From the NCBI RefSeq assembly GCF_041051975.1, contig NZ_CP163435.1:496001-560000 (forward strand): a DNA stretch of 64,000 nt, read 5' to 3'. Shown here in pieces: positions 31,912 to 42,116 of the stretch; position 1 is the first letter of the stretch, and every line of letters begins with the position of its first letter. The stretch comes from Streptomyces sp. R21 (GTDB taxonomy: Bacteria > Actinomycetota > Actinomycetes > Streptomycetales > Streptomycetaceae). Both the position numbers and the translations under genes were made by a program. The notes under the pieces were generated by a model. It had not been told where the DNA came from and searched no databases. It was given only the letters and a program-made list of their open reading frames with translations.

Positions 31912-32193
31912 GGCGCCTCCCGGCCCGGTGATGCTTTGAGGGTATCACCATGCCTAAAAGAAGTCTTGGACACCCACTCAGGCCAATGGCAACCTGAAGG
32001 GGTACCCATTGGGGCCGAAGCGAATTCGGCACAAGAACTCGACATCGGAATTTGATAGCAGGAACCAGACCCAGAATGAGCACATCATGAATTGAGCGCC
32101 GCCGATCGCGTCATTCGACGGCGTCGACGACACAACCGTCAACAACGACGGGGGGCATGGCGTCCTGTCCAGCTCCAGAAAGCAGGATCACCA

Positions 32194-32577
32194 ATGAGCA
32201 GCATCAGCATTATCGGCCTGGGGAACCTGGCCGGCGCCCTGGCCGACCGGGCGCTCGCCGGCGGCAACGCCGTCGAGGTCATCGGCCGCAACCCGGCCAA
32301 GCCAAGGAATTGACCGCCGCGCTCGGCGGCGCCACTGTCGGGACGGCCGGCGCCGCCCCGGCCGAGACATCGTTGTCCTCGCCGTGCCGTACGCCGGCGC
32401 GGCGGCGGTGGTGAGCGAGTACGGGGACGCACTGCACGGCAAGGTCATCGCCCGATGAACACCGGGCGGCTTGCAATGGCGCGGACGCTGGAGAACGTCG
32501 CCCTGTTGCAGCTGGGCCTCGTCGCCCACTCCGTCAAGCACACCAACTTCTTCCTCGGCGTCAGCATTCTCAGCTGA
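32194..32577 (+). pseudogene. F420-type NADP oxidoreductase, frameshifted and internally deleted
   Basis: It begins as a normal family member (MSSISIIGLGNLAGALADRA), loses frame after NPAKP, and continues in other frames as ELTAALGGATVGTAGAAPAE and then YAGAAAVVSEYGDALHGKVI. It jumps directly to the C-terminal family signature (MARTLENVALLQLGLVAHSV, then KHTNFFLGVSI). Comparison with the intact relative at 34673-35296 shows that the central part is missing. One frameshift or more plus a deletion make it non-functional. Confidence 0.8.
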
Positions 32578-32674
32578 GCGCAGCCACACTCCCGCTTCTC
32601 GCGCCACATCACGCCATTCGATCCTCGGCACGAGGAGAACAGCCCCTCCACCTTCTCTCACAAGGAGCAGTAGC

Positions 32675-33610
32675 GTGCGCGTTTTCGTCGCTGGCGGGAC
32701 CGGCCATTCCGGTTCGTACATCATCCCCGAGCTCATCGCCGCCGGACATGAGGTCACCGGCCTGGCCCGGTCGGACAGCGCCGCGGCGGCGGTGTCCGCG
32801 CTCGGCGCCAGGGTGCGTCGCGGCGACCTTGAGGACCTCGACGGTCTCAAGGAGGCGGCCGCGGACTCCGACGGCGTCATCCACGTCGCGCACAGGCAAG
32901 ACCTGCTTACCTCCGGCGGGCTCGACGCCGTGACCGCCGCGGAGCTCCCGATCATGCTCGCGTACGGCGAGGCACTCGCGGGAACCGGAAAGCCGCTGGT
33001 CGCAGCGGGGAGCATAGGCGCGCCCGGGAACCTGGGCCGGCCGGCCACCGAGGAGGACCCGGCCCTTCCCGGCGGCGATGAGTACAAGGGCACCCTGCGG
33101 GTTCGTAACGTCGTGGAAGCCGCCGTAGTCGGCCTCGCCGAGCAGGGAGTGCGGTCTTCGGTCGTGCGGATCGCCAACATCGCGCACAGCACGACCGATC
33201 GTGCCGGCTTCCTCCCCACGCTGATCGCGCTCGCGAAGGAGAAGGGTTTCGTCGGCTACCCCGGAGACGGCGCGAACGTCTGGAACGCCGTGCACGTCCG
33301 CGATGTCGCCTCCTTGTTCCGCTTGGCGCTGCAGAAGGGGCCGGCTGGCAAACACTGGCACGCGGTTGGGGACGGGGGCATCCCGTTCCGCGAGATTGCC
33401 GAAGCCATTGGCAGCCGTCTGGGCCTGCCCGCCGTAAGCGTTCCCGCGGACGTACTGATGGTGCCGGGATACTTCGGGTTCCTCGCGAACATAGTCACGC
33501 AGAATTACCCGGCGTCCAACCTCATCACCCGCCGGACCCTCGGCTGGGAACCTTCTCAGCCAAGCCTGCTCGCCGATTTGGACAACGGCCATTACTTCTC
33601 CGCCAGTTGA
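32675..33610 (+). CDS. NAD(P)-binding epimerase/NmrA-like atypical SDR
   Basis: 311 residues from GTG 32675 with AAGGAG upstream. The N terminus has an extended-SDR/NmrA nucleotide-binding motif (VFVAGGTGHSGSYIIPEL) and DLEDLDGLKEA after strand 3. There is no clear YxxxK, which points to an atypical SDR that may sense or reduce a redox substrate without the classical catalytic pair. The C-terminal part (NAVHVRDVASLFRLAL, WHAVGDGGIPFREIA) is typical of nucleoside-diphosphate-sugar epimerase-like proteins in redox clusters. It sits in a plus-strand run with two more oxidoreductases, possibly controlled by the upstream LysR. The substrate is unknown. Confidence 0.85.
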   Translation: MRVFVAGGTGHSGSYIIPELIAAGHEVTGLARSDSAAAAVSALGARVRRGDLEDLDGLKEAAADSDGVIHVAHRQDLLTSGGLDAVTAAELPIMLAYGEALAGTGKPLVAAGSIGAPGNLGRPATEEDPALPGGDEYKGTLRVRNVVEAAVVGLAEQGVRSSVVRIANIAHSTTDRAGFLPTLIALAKEKGFVGYPGDGANVWNAVHVRDVASLFRLALQKGPAGKHWHAVGDGGIPFREIAEAIGSRLGLPAVSVPADVLMVPGYFGFLANIVTQNYPASNLITRRTLGWEPSQPSLLADLDNGHYFSAS

Positions 33611-33691
33611 CGGCTGGTAGCCGAATCGCAACGAGTTGGCAAATGACAAGAGTTCACTGTTTCGGATACCCATCAATTCAACGGAGTGATC

Positions 33692-34426
33692 GTGGGAAAG
33701 CTCGATGGCAAGGTAGCGGTGATCACCGGCGGATCCACCGGCATGGCACTGGCCGGCGCCAAACTGTTCGTAGAGGAAGGAGCGCACGTCTTCATCCAGG
33801 CCCGGCGGCAGGAAGCACTGGACGAAGCCGTCCAGCTGATCAGCCGCAACGTCACCGCCGTCCAGGGGGACGCGGCCGAACTGGCCGACCTGGACCGCTT
33901 GTACGACACCGTCAAGCGGGAAAAGGGTTCGATCGACGTGCTGTGGGCCAGCGCCGGGATGGGCGAACCCGCTGTCCTCGGCGAGATCACCGAAGAACAG
34001 TTCCACCGCGCCTTTTGGCTCAACGCGCGCGGCACCCTGTTCACCGTGCAGAAGGCACTGCCGCTGATCAACGACAACGGCTCGATCTTCATGACCGGAT
34101 CCAACGCCTCCCTCGGCGCCTTCCCCGGCTGGAGCCTCTACGCGGGAAGCAAAGCCGTCCAGCAGGCCTGGGCCCGCGTCTGGCTCAACGAACTGCGCGA
34201 CCGCAAGATCCGGGTCAACGTCCTGACCCCCGGTCAGGTCGCCACCGCCAAACAGGAAGAACTGTTCGACGAGGCGACCAAGGCCGCTTTCGAGTCCCTC
34301 ATCCCCCGCGGAGAGATGGGCCGCCCCGAAGAAATCGCCACCGTCGCCCTGTTTCTCGCCTCCGACGACTCCAGCTACGTCAATGGCCTGGAACTGGTCA
34401 CCGACGGCGGCACCACCGCCATCTGA
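33692..34426 (+). CDS. Classical short-chain dehydrogenase/reductase
   Basis: 244 residues. The cofactor motif TGGSTGMALAGAKL has Met-Ala where many SDRs have Ile-Gly. The NNAG equivalent is ASAGMG, the catalytic Ser lies in MTGSNAS, and Tyr/Lys in SLYAGSKA. The C-terminal NGLELVTDGG matches the family. GTG 33692 is chosen, with ACGGAG 5 bp upstream; an in-frame GTG lies 6 bp earlier. It sits between the epimerase-like gene and the F420-type oxidoreductase, probably in a loose redox cluster. The substrate is unknown. Confidence 0.88.
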   Translation: MGKLDGKVAVITGGSTGMALAGAKLFVEEGAHVFIQARRQEALDEAVQLISRNVTAVQGDAAELADLDRLYDTVKREKGSIDVLWASAGMGEPAVLGEITEEQFHRAFWLNARGTLFTVQKALPLINDNGSIFMTGSNASLGAFPGWSLYAGSKAVQQAWARVWLNELRDRKIRVNVLTPGQVATAKQEELFDEATKAAFESLIPRGEMGRPEEIATVALFLASDDSSYVNGLELVTDGGTTAI

Positions 34427-34672
34427 ACCACACACCAGGAATTCCGCGGGCACACCCCACAACTACCCAGTCGCCACAACGAACTGGTCTCGAACGCGGA
34501 CATCCGCAACACGCCGATGTGTTGCGCGGGCGCCGAATTCACGTGCTGACGAGCCGGAGGTGCCGGGAAAGACGCGGCAGTTGGCCCAGAAACGTCGCGG
34601 CCGACGGCCTGCGCCTGACCTGGCACGAACGAGACAGAGCGACACCTCGAGAACAGGAAGAGAGCACACCTC

Positions 34673-35296
34673 ATGAGCAGCATCACCCTCATCGGTACGG
34701 GGAACATGGCCCGTACCATCGGCACGCTCGCGGTGGCGGGCGGCAACACCGTCGAGGTCATGGGACGCGATCAGTCCAAGGCCGATGACCTGGCCAAGGC
34801 TCTGGGCGGCGGCGCGACGACGGGCACGTGGGGCGCCGTCCCGGCCGGGGACATCGTCATCACGGCCCTGTTGTACGACGGTGTCGTTCCGGTCGTCGCC
34901 GAGTACGGAGACGCCCTCGCGGGCAAGGTCATCGTCGACATCAGCAACCCCTTCAACGCCACGTTCGACGGACTGGCCCACAGCGAGGAGACCTCGATCG
35001 CGCAGGAAGTCGCCAGGGTGGCCCCGGCCGGCGCCAGCGTGGTGAAGGCATTCAACACCATCTTCCGTAATGTCCTGGAGAAGGGTCGGCCCGACGTCTT
35101 CATCGCCGGCGACCATGCGCAGGCCAAGGCGGGCGTGGCGGCATTCATCGAGAGCCTCGGGCTGCGCCCGCTGGACGTCGGCGGCCTGAAAATGGCGCAC
35201 TGGCTGGAAGGGATGGGTTTGATCACGGTAAGCCTCGCCAGCAACGGGGTTGGCCACTGGGACTTCGCCCTCGGCGTCAACGAATTTGCCGGCTGA
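34673..35296 (+). CDS. F420-dependent/NADP oxidoreductase-family protein (coenzyme F420-type fold)
   Basis: 207 residues with an N-terminal Rossmann motif (ITLIGTGNMARTIGTLA) and the NADP_F420 family pattern: DIVITALLYDGVVPVV, VDISNPFN and VVKAFNTIF. The C terminus (LEGMGLITVSLASNGVGHWD) differs from that of the neighbouring pseudogene. Family members transfer hydride between NADP and F420 or act on other small substrates, and many Streptomyces paralogues are uncharacterised. ATG 34673 has GGAAGAGAG upstream. The interval 34427-34672 has no recognisable gene. Confidence 0.85.
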   Translation: MSSITLIGTGNMARTIGTLAVAGGNTVEVMGRDQSKADDLAKALGGGATTGTWGAVPAGDIVITALLYDGVVPVVAEYGDALAGKVIVDISNPFNATFDGLAHSEETSIAQEVARVAPAGASVVKAFNTIFRNVLEKGRPDVFIAGDHAQAKAGVAAFIESLGLRPLDVGGLKMAHWLEGMGLITVSLASNGVGHWDFALGVNEFAG

Positions 35297-35477
35297 GCCC
35301 CCAAGACTGAGAAGTCGGCGAACACTGCACCGCGCGCCCTGACAACGGTTGATGGATCACCGACTCGCTGATGTCGGATATCAATGACGGCGAACGATCC
35401 TGCCCGAGGAGACCGAGTCGCCGCGCATGGTCGGGGTCCTCCACTGGTGGCGCGGGAGCCCGGGCGGCGGGCGAGCC

Positions 35478-35804
35478 CTATGCCTCCCGCAGGTCCTCGG
35501 CCTCGGCGGCCGACACGGCCATCTTGCGCACGTGCGTGTAGTACCTGCTCGCGCACTCGTCGTCGATCATCGGGAGGACCTTGTCGGACGCCGCCGCCAG
35601 CCGCGTGAGGGCTGCGCGGCGCTGTCCGGCGAGAGGCCCTTCGAGAACGCTCGTCGCGTAGCCGTAGGCATCCGCATCGAGCATCACCATGTCGTGGTCC
35701 TCGATGTCCAGGCCGCGGAAGCCGGGCGGGAACGGCATGGCCATGTGCTCGGCCGCCATCCGTGAGAGCGCATCAAACTCCTCTTGGAACACGTCGGCGA
35801 TCAT
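35478..35804 (-). CDS. Conserved hypothetical protein
   Basis: 108 residues from ATG 35804 (MIADVFQEEFDALSRMAAEH). It is acidic and mostly helical, with a GFRGLDIEDHDMVMLDADAY segment that recurs in similar small Streptomyces proteins as far as I recall. An in-frame TTG at 35885 would add 27 residues but they look non-coding. No domain or function is recognised. It lies alone between the redox cluster and the degraded TetR gene. Confidence 0.6.
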   Translation of the reverse strand: MIADVFQEEFDALSRMAAEHMAMPFPPGFRGLDIEDHDMVMLDADAYGYATSVLEGPLAGQRRAALTRLAAASDKVLPMIDDECASRYYTHVRKMAVSAAEAEDLREA

Positions 35805-35911
35805 GCCAGGCACACGCAGGCATCCAGGTACGGTCCGCGTCACTGGATCGGACGTCACGGCACATCCGAACGCGCGCAGATCCAACCCGGTGAACCTATG
35901 CGGTCACAGCA

Positions 35912-36540
35912 CTAGCTCGGGCGGACTGCGGCTTCGACGTGGGCGAGTTGGGCGGCGAGGATCTCCTCGAAGGCGGCGCGGCGGTCCGCCCCGAGGGAGC
36001 GGACGTCGCGGGCGAAGTGGGCCAGGGCGGGGAAGCGGTCAGGGTCTGCGCCCAGTACCGCCACGCGGAACAGCTCCATGCCCTGTTCGCGCTCTTCCGG
36101 GGTGACCGTGCTGGCCCCGGCCTCGGAGGCGATCAGTGCAGCGATGAGGACCGCGATCCGGTGGTAGCAGACCGGGATCTCCTCGTCGGGCAGGCCCGAC
36201 GCGCGCAGCGCCTGCAGCACCTCTTCCATGACCAGCCGGGAACCGGTGCCGCTCGACGCGTAACGTCCCCAGACCGCAGCGAGTCGGGGCTGCTGACCGA
36301 ACGCATCTCGCACGCGCAGGGCCAGGGCCGTGATGCGCTGCTTCCAGTCGCCCTCGGCGCTGTAGCCGTCCATGGCGGCCAGGAGAATCCGGTCGGCGAC
36401 AGCGCGCAGCAGTTCGGTCTTGCGGCCCGGGCGGTGTTCGAGATCTGCTGGTCCGGTGCAGGCGCACTGGCCGCGTTCCGCGCGCACACCGCGAGGCCGC
36501 ACCAGGCCCGCTCTCTCTGATCTTGCCGGTCGCACGCCGC
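35912..36540 (-). pseudogene. TetR-family regulator with a broken DNA-binding region
   Basis: The C-terminal ligand domain is intact in one frame (KTELLRAVADRILLAAMDGY through LAHVEAAVRPS). The helix-turn-helix part appears only as scattered pieces in different frames: TGKIRE near 36525, and a GFHRTS-like VRLHRTSRS near 36455. A continuous HTH cannot be read without correcting more than one frameshift. I therefore call it a pseudogene; a sequencing error would be the alternative. If once active, it may have controlled the flanking genes. Confidence 0.6.
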
Positions 36541-36679
36541 CGGACCTCCTCCCCGGCCGGGGCTGGGAAGATGCGCGCGTTCGGCCGGCGCGGCGCCGGC
36601 GTCACCACCCGGAACCCAGAACCCAGCACCCTGCGCCGGGCGGCATCGTCGGTCAGCTCCATGCGGAGGACGCTTCGAC

Positions 36680-36717
36680 GTGACTCCTCCCCGGCATGAA
36701 CGCCCGGGAGGAGTCAC
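36680..36717 (-). terminator. Strong terminator hairpin after the FG-GAP gene
   Basis: GTGACTCCTCCCCGGC (36680-36695) pairs with GCCCGGGAGGAGTCAC (36702-36717), a 16-bp stem with a single mismatch and a 6-base loop, 47 bp beyond the FG-GAP protein stop. Confidence 0.75.
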
Positions 36718-36763
36718 GATGTGCGGGCAGAGACCTTGCGTTCGTACGGGGATGTAGTCGCCG

Positions 36764-38275
36764 TCAGTCGGCCACCGAGGCTCCGAACAGGGCCCCGGTC
36801 GCGGGCAGGCCCATGGTGGACGGGCCGAACGAGAAGGAACCGCTCGCGGTGACGCCGCTGGAGGTGGCCGAGAAGACCCACGCGGCACCGTTGTTCGCGT
36901 TCTCCGCCCAGTCGCCGACGACCAGGCCGTTCCTCTTGTCGCCGTCGGCGTCGACGAGGGCGGTCTCGCTGCCGAACCGGTCCAGCTTCTCGGCGGTGCC
37001 GGGTACCCCGGCGGTGTTCTGGCTGAACGACTTGATGCCGGTGGTGGTCAGACCGTTCGCGCTGCCGCGCAGCACCAGCACGGTGCCGGCATCGGTGAGG
37101 CCGTCGAAGTCCTCGCCGGGCAGGCCGGTCGCCACGTCCAGGTAGCCGTCGCCGTTGGTGTCGCCGATCGACAGGCCCGAGCCCATGCCGTCATGCCACT
37201 CCCCCACGCCCGGTACGCCCGCGGTGTCCTGGTTGATCCACACCGGCTTGCGGGTGGTGGACACGCCGTTGGGGCCGCCGTGAACGACGGCGATCGCACC
37301 GCCCTTGATCGGGAGGCCGACGTCGTAGTCGGTGCCGTCGACGGAGTGGCCGACGACGATCTCGGCGTGACCGTCCTTGTCGAGGTCGCCGATCTCGACG
37401 TCGTCGCCGCGGATGAGCCGGCCCTGGGCGTCCTTGAGGAGGCCCTTGTACGTGAACCCGGAAGGACCGCCCACCAGCAGGGCCACCCCGCCGGTACCGA
37501 TCTCGCCGTCCAACTGCCGGGCACTGACGGCCAGATCGGCGATGCCGTCGCCGGTCACGTCACCGGCGGCCATCGCGAGGGCGTACCACTCCTCGCCGGG
37601 GAAGAGGGTGAACCGGGTCGTCCTCGCGCTGGCGCCGTCCCGCCGGAACGGGCCGTGCAGCACCGAGCCGTCACCCGGCGTGGTCTCATCGCCATAGTCG
37701 TCGCCCCACGCCGCCACGTCCGGCTTCTTGTCCCCGTCCACGTCGGCGACTACGAAGGCGCCACGGGAGTTCGCCGGCACGTTCCTCAGCAGGACGGGCG
37801 TGGCGGACAGCCCCTTGGGGCCGCCCCAGTTGACGGCCAGGAAACGTCCGTCGTAGCCGCTGACCGGCGACATGTCCACGAGCGAGAGCAGATCGGCGTA
37901 GCCGTCCCGGTCGAGGTCGCCGCTCTGCAGGTCGCTGCCGTAGCGCGTCTGCGGCTGCGCCGTAGACCGGCTCGGCCAGGTCAGCACCTGCTTGCGCGAG
38001 GTCGACAGCCCGCTGGACGAGCCGTACAGCACGCTGACGGCCCCCGCCTTCGCCTGTCCCTTCAACGCGGTGCCCGGCGCGCCGATCGCCACGTCGGAGT
38101 AGCCGTCGCCGTTGAAGTCGTCGTGCAGGCGCTTGGCGCTCGGCGTGGTGACGGTGGTCGTCGCGGCCGGGGCGGCGGCGTTGACGACGGGAACCAGCAC
38201 GGCACCGCCGACCAGGGCGATACCGGTGGCGAGGACGAGCCGTCTGCGGCGCCGGGGAAGGGAACGGGAAGCCAT
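36764..38275 (-). CDS. Secreted FG-GAP/VCBS-repeat protein
   Basis: 503 residues from ATG 38275 with AGGA upstream. A basic N terminus and hydrophobic segment (LVLATGIALVGGAVLVPVV) act as export signal. The rest is a run of about seven FG-GAP repeats with calcium-loop motifs (DFNGDGYSDVAIGAP, DLDRDGYADLL, DVDGDKKPDVA, DVTGDGIADLA, DLDKDGHAEIV, DTNGDGYLDVA, DADGDKRNGLV), which fold as a beta-propeller like integrin alpha heads. Such proteins are common and mostly uncharacterised in Streptomyces and probably act at the surface or in binding. The start context upstream contains a leftover of another copy. Confidence 0.9.
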   Translation of the reverse strand: MASRSLPRRRRRLVLATGIALVGGAVLVPVVNAAAPAATTTVTTPSAKRLHDDFNGDGYSDVAIGAPGTALKGQAKAGAVSVLYGSSSGLSTSRKQVLTWPSRSTAQPQTRYGSDLQSGDLDRDGYADLLSLVDMSPVSGYDGRFLAVNWGGPKGLSATPVLLRNVPANSRGAFVVADVDGDKKPDVAAWGDDYGDETTPGDGSVLHGPFRRDGASARTTRFTLFPGEEWYALAMAAGDVTGDGIADLAVSARQLDGEIGTGGVALLVGGPSGFTYKGLLKDAQGRLIRGDDVEIGDLDKDGHAEIVVGHSVDGTDYDVGLPIKGGAIAVVHGGPNGVSTTRKPVWINQDTAGVPGVGEWHDGMGSGLSIGDTNGDGYLDVATGLPGEDFDGLTDAGTVLVLRGSANGLTTTGIKSFSQNTAGVPGTAEKLDRFGSETALVDADGDKRNGLVVGDWAENANNGAAWVFSATSSGVTASGSFSFGPSTMGLPATGALFGASVAD

Positions 38276-38284
38276 GATTGTCCT

Positions 38285-38353
38285 GACGTAGACGGAGAAG
38301 AAGCCCTTGGCCGTGACACCGGCGGCCTGGGAGCGGAACACCCATACGGCACC
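38285..38353 (-). pseudogene. C-terminal leftover of another FG-GAP protein
   Basis: Just upstream of the FG-GAP start, in the same frame, the minus strand reads YAGAVWVFRSQAAGVTAKGF, matching the pattern at the C terminus of the intact protein (GAAWVFSATSSGVTASGSF). It looks like the end of a deleted tandem paralogue. The interval 38390-38821 holds nothing else that I can support. Confidence 0.55.
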
Positions 38354-38821
38354 GGCGTATACGTCCTCACGCCGCCCCGTACGACTCACCAGACAGACGG
38401 TTGGTTGTACTGGACTACGCCGCGACTTTCCCTGCCGTTAACCGCACACTCCACGCCAAGAGCCCAGCGGCACACTGGAACGGCTCGAAGCCCTCGAAGT
38501 CGTCGAACTCCCGCGTCGCCTTGCCCCGTTCGGCCCGATGGTCACGCCGCCACTGCTCAGCCGGCCACGGCGCCTCGAACCGGTGCCCCCCGCTGGCCCA
38601 GCATCTCCGCCCTGGCCACCATCGACGGCTCCCGGCCGAAGACGACGGCGTCGCCCTCCGGCCCGACGGCGACACCGTCACCAGAGCGGGCCTGTCCGCC
38701 ATCAACTCCTCTTCCGCACCAAGACGGTTGAGCCGGTCCCCGACGGCGCACGCCTGGGCAGCTTGCCGTTCTCGCCCCCTGCGGCATGACCCGCCGCAGA
38801 TCGACTCGCGCGGCTCGTCGT

Positions 38822-39781
38822 TCAGTCGGGTGTCTCGGCCGAGTCGGCGGACTGGGAGTCGTTTGCCGGCGCGGACCGCTCGATGTCGTCGTTGGTCGCC
38901 GCCCAGCTGGCCAGCAGGTTCAGGGCGTCCTGCGAGGGCGAGTGGGGCTCGGGGGTGTAGGTGAGGAGGAACTGGCTGGGACCGTCGGGGAGCGGGAAAG
39001 TTTCGAAGGGCAGGTCGAGGTCACCGACGACCGGGTGGTGGAGGAGTTTCACGCCCGTGGTGTGCATCCGGACGTTGTGGGCCGCCCAGCGACGCCGGAA
39101 TTCCTCGCTGCGGGTCGACAGCTCCCCGATCAGGTCCGTCAGCCGCCGGTCGTAGAGATCCCGGCCGGCTTCGGCGCGCAGCATGGCGACCGTGTCGCCC
39201 GCGACTTCGTCCCAGTGGCGGAAGAACTCGGTCGCGTGCGGGCTGAGGAAGACGAACCGGGCGTTGTTCGGCGGCCGTGCCGGGTCGGCGTAGACCGGTG
39301 AGAACAGGGCGCGCCCGAGGTGATTGGCGGCCAGGATGTCCCCGCGTCCGCTGAGGATGAAAGCAGGTGTGCCGGCCATCGAGTCGAGGACGCGCTGCAC
39401 CGCGGGCCGGATGCGCTGCTGGGCCGGGCGGCGGCGTCGCGGCCGGGTTGTGCCGGCGCCGCGCAGGAGGTCGAGCAGGTGGATGCGTTCGGCCTCGTCG
39501 AGCTGCAGTGCCTGCGCGATGCCGTCGATGACGCTCTCGGAGACGCCGGTGGCGTTGCCGCGCTCCAGCCGGGTGTAGTACTCGCTGGAGATGCCCGCGA
39601 GCAGGGCGACCTCCTCGCGGCGCAGCCCGGTGACCCGTCGGCGCTCTCCGCCGTAGAGGGGCAGTCCGGCCTGCGCGGGGGTGACCCTGGCCCGTCGCGT
39701 GCCGAGGAATTCCCGGATCTCCGCGCGGAAATCGTCACGGATGTCGCGGTTGCCGTCTTGTGGGTCGTTTCTGCCTGCCAT
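38822..39781 (-). CDS. XRE-type helix-turn-helix regulator (MmyB-like)
   Basis: 319 residues. The N-terminal HTH (GLRREEVALLAGISSEYYTR, LERGNATGVSESVIDGIAQA) is followed by the MmyB-like ligand domain typical of this large actinobacterial family (FILSGRGDILAANHLGRALF, NNARFVFL). It starts at ATG 39781 with GAGG close upstream. It is divergent from an SDR-AKR-flavodoxin oxidoreductase operon starting at 40026, the usual arrangement for these regulators, which respond to small organic ligands. The intergenic 39782-40025 should hold the operator; no clear palindrome was picked out. Confidence 0.9.
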   Translation of the reverse strand: MAGRNDPQDGNRDIRDDFRAEIREFLGTRRARVTPAQAGLPLYGGERRRVTGLRREEVALLAGISSEYYTRLERGNATGVSESVIDGIAQALQLDEAERIHLLDLLRGAGTTRPRRRRPAQQRIRPAVQRVLDSMAGTPAFILSGRGDILAANHLGRALFSPVYADPARPPNNARFVFLSPHATEFFRHWDEVAGDTVAMLRAEAGRDLYDRRLTDLIGELSTRSEEFRRRWAAHNVRMHTTGVKLLHHPVVGDLDLPFETFPLPDGPSQFLLTYTPEPHSPSQDALNLLASWAATNDDIERSAPANDSQSADSAETPD

Positions 39782-40025
39782 GCGCCTCACTCTACGAGCG
39801 CTTCCGCCAGGTTGGGGGTCCCTGTCAGTGACCCCCTCATAAGAGACTCCCACACTCGCGTGACACCGGGTTTTGTTGGTGGTGCACCGCCCACGGCGGT
39901 GTGAACGGCCCGGACAGGGCGGCGCCTGTGCCGCCGGTCCCAGCCCTTTCTGCGGCGCTGTCGGCGCTGCATGCATCACCCCGCACACAGCGGGTGCCGG
40001 ATCACGGCGCCTGAAAGGAACCCCC

Positions 40026-40871
40026 ATGAGCAAGGTCATTCTCGTCACCGGTGCCGGACGCGGTCTGGGCACGGACATCGCCCGCGAGGCCCTCGCCGCA
40101 GGCCACCAGGTCGTCGCCACCGGGCGCCGCCCCGAGGAGGTCGAGAAAACGCTGGGCGGGCCGCAGGACAACCTGCTGGTCACCAGGCTCGACGTCACCA
40201 GCCTGGAGGATGCCGAGGCCGCCGCGCGGGCAGCCGTCGACCGGTTCGGCCGCATCGACGTCCTGATCAACAACGCCGGGAACCTTTACACCGGCTACTT
40301 CGAGGAGATCTCGCCCGCGCAGATGCGCCGGCAGTTCGAGACGAACGTTTTCGGCCCGATGAACGTCACTCGCGCCGTCCTGCCGATCCTGCGGCGCCAG
40401 CGTGCCGGCCACGTCATCACCATCACCTCGACCGCGGGCCTGGTCGGCATGGAATTCACCTCCGCCTATGCCGCCTCCAAGTTCGCGGAAGAGGGCTGGA
40501 TGGAGTCGCTGCGCTACGACGTCGAGCCGTACAACATCCACACCACGATCGTGGAGCCCGGCTACTTCCGCACCGAACTCCTCGTCGACGGCTCCACCAA
40601 CTGGCCCGAGCTGTCCATCGACGACTACGCCCCGCGCACCGCCCCGAGGATCGAGGGCATGAAGAGCATGAACGGCCAGCAGCCCGGCGACCCCGCCAAG
40701 CTCGCCCGCGCCCTGCTCACCATCGCCGGACAGGACAAGCCCCTGCAGCGCTTCGTCGCCGGCGCGGACGCCATCGAGGCCGCCGAGGCCAAGGCGAAGG
40801 AACTCCTCGCCCAGGCCGAGGCCTCCCGCGAACTGGGCAGCGCCCTGACCTACGACGACGCCCACGCCTGA
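40026..40871 (+). CDS. Short-chain dehydrogenase/reductase
   Basis: 281 residues. The cofactor motif TGAGRGLG is near residue 8, NNAG near 87, and catalytic Ser (ITSTAG), Tyr and Lys (YAASKFAEE) are in place. The C-terminal extension (about 240-281) is typical of SDRs in XRE-controlled redox operons. ATG 40026 has AAAGGAA upstream. It is the first gene of a three-gene run with the aldo/keto reductase and the flavodoxin-like oxidoreductase. The substrate is unknown; carbonyl compounds are likely. Confidence 0.92.
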   Translation: MSKVILVTGAGRGLGTDIAREALAAGHQVVATGRRPEEVEKTLGGPQDNLLVTRLDVTSLEDAEAAARAAVDRFGRIDVLINNAGNLYTGYFEEISPAQMRRQFETNVFGPMNVTRAVLPILRRQRAGHVITITSTAGLVGMEFTSAYAASKFAEEGWMESLRYDVEPYNIHTTIVEPGYFRTELLVDGSTNWPELSIDDYAPRTAPRIEGMKSMNGQQPGDPAKLARALLTIAGQDKPLQRFVAGADAIEAAEAKAKELLAQAEASRELGSALTYDDAHA

Positions 40872-41049
40872 GCACCACGCTGCGGCCGCGGCCGGCAGCC
40901 GCCGGGTGCACCTACGGCGCTGATCCGCCACCCGGCAACAGCGCCCGCGCCCGCAGCGCGGACCACCGAAGCACGGCCCATCAGCTAGTGGCACACCCCA
41001 CTGATCATGACCACCGACCGGCCTGACGGCCGTCACGAAGGAGTACCTG

Positions 41050-42030
<981 letters not shown>

Positions 42031-42116
42031 TCCCGCACCCCGGCGATTTCTCCTGACCAGCCCGGCCAACCCGCATCCGTACACCCATTCACTGATCACT
42101 GAAAAGGTTCCTCATC

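Noticed and set aside
38401..38821. Small genes on either strand between the FG-GAP and XRE genes
   Set aside because: Both readings are low in complexity, have no good start signals and resemble no family.
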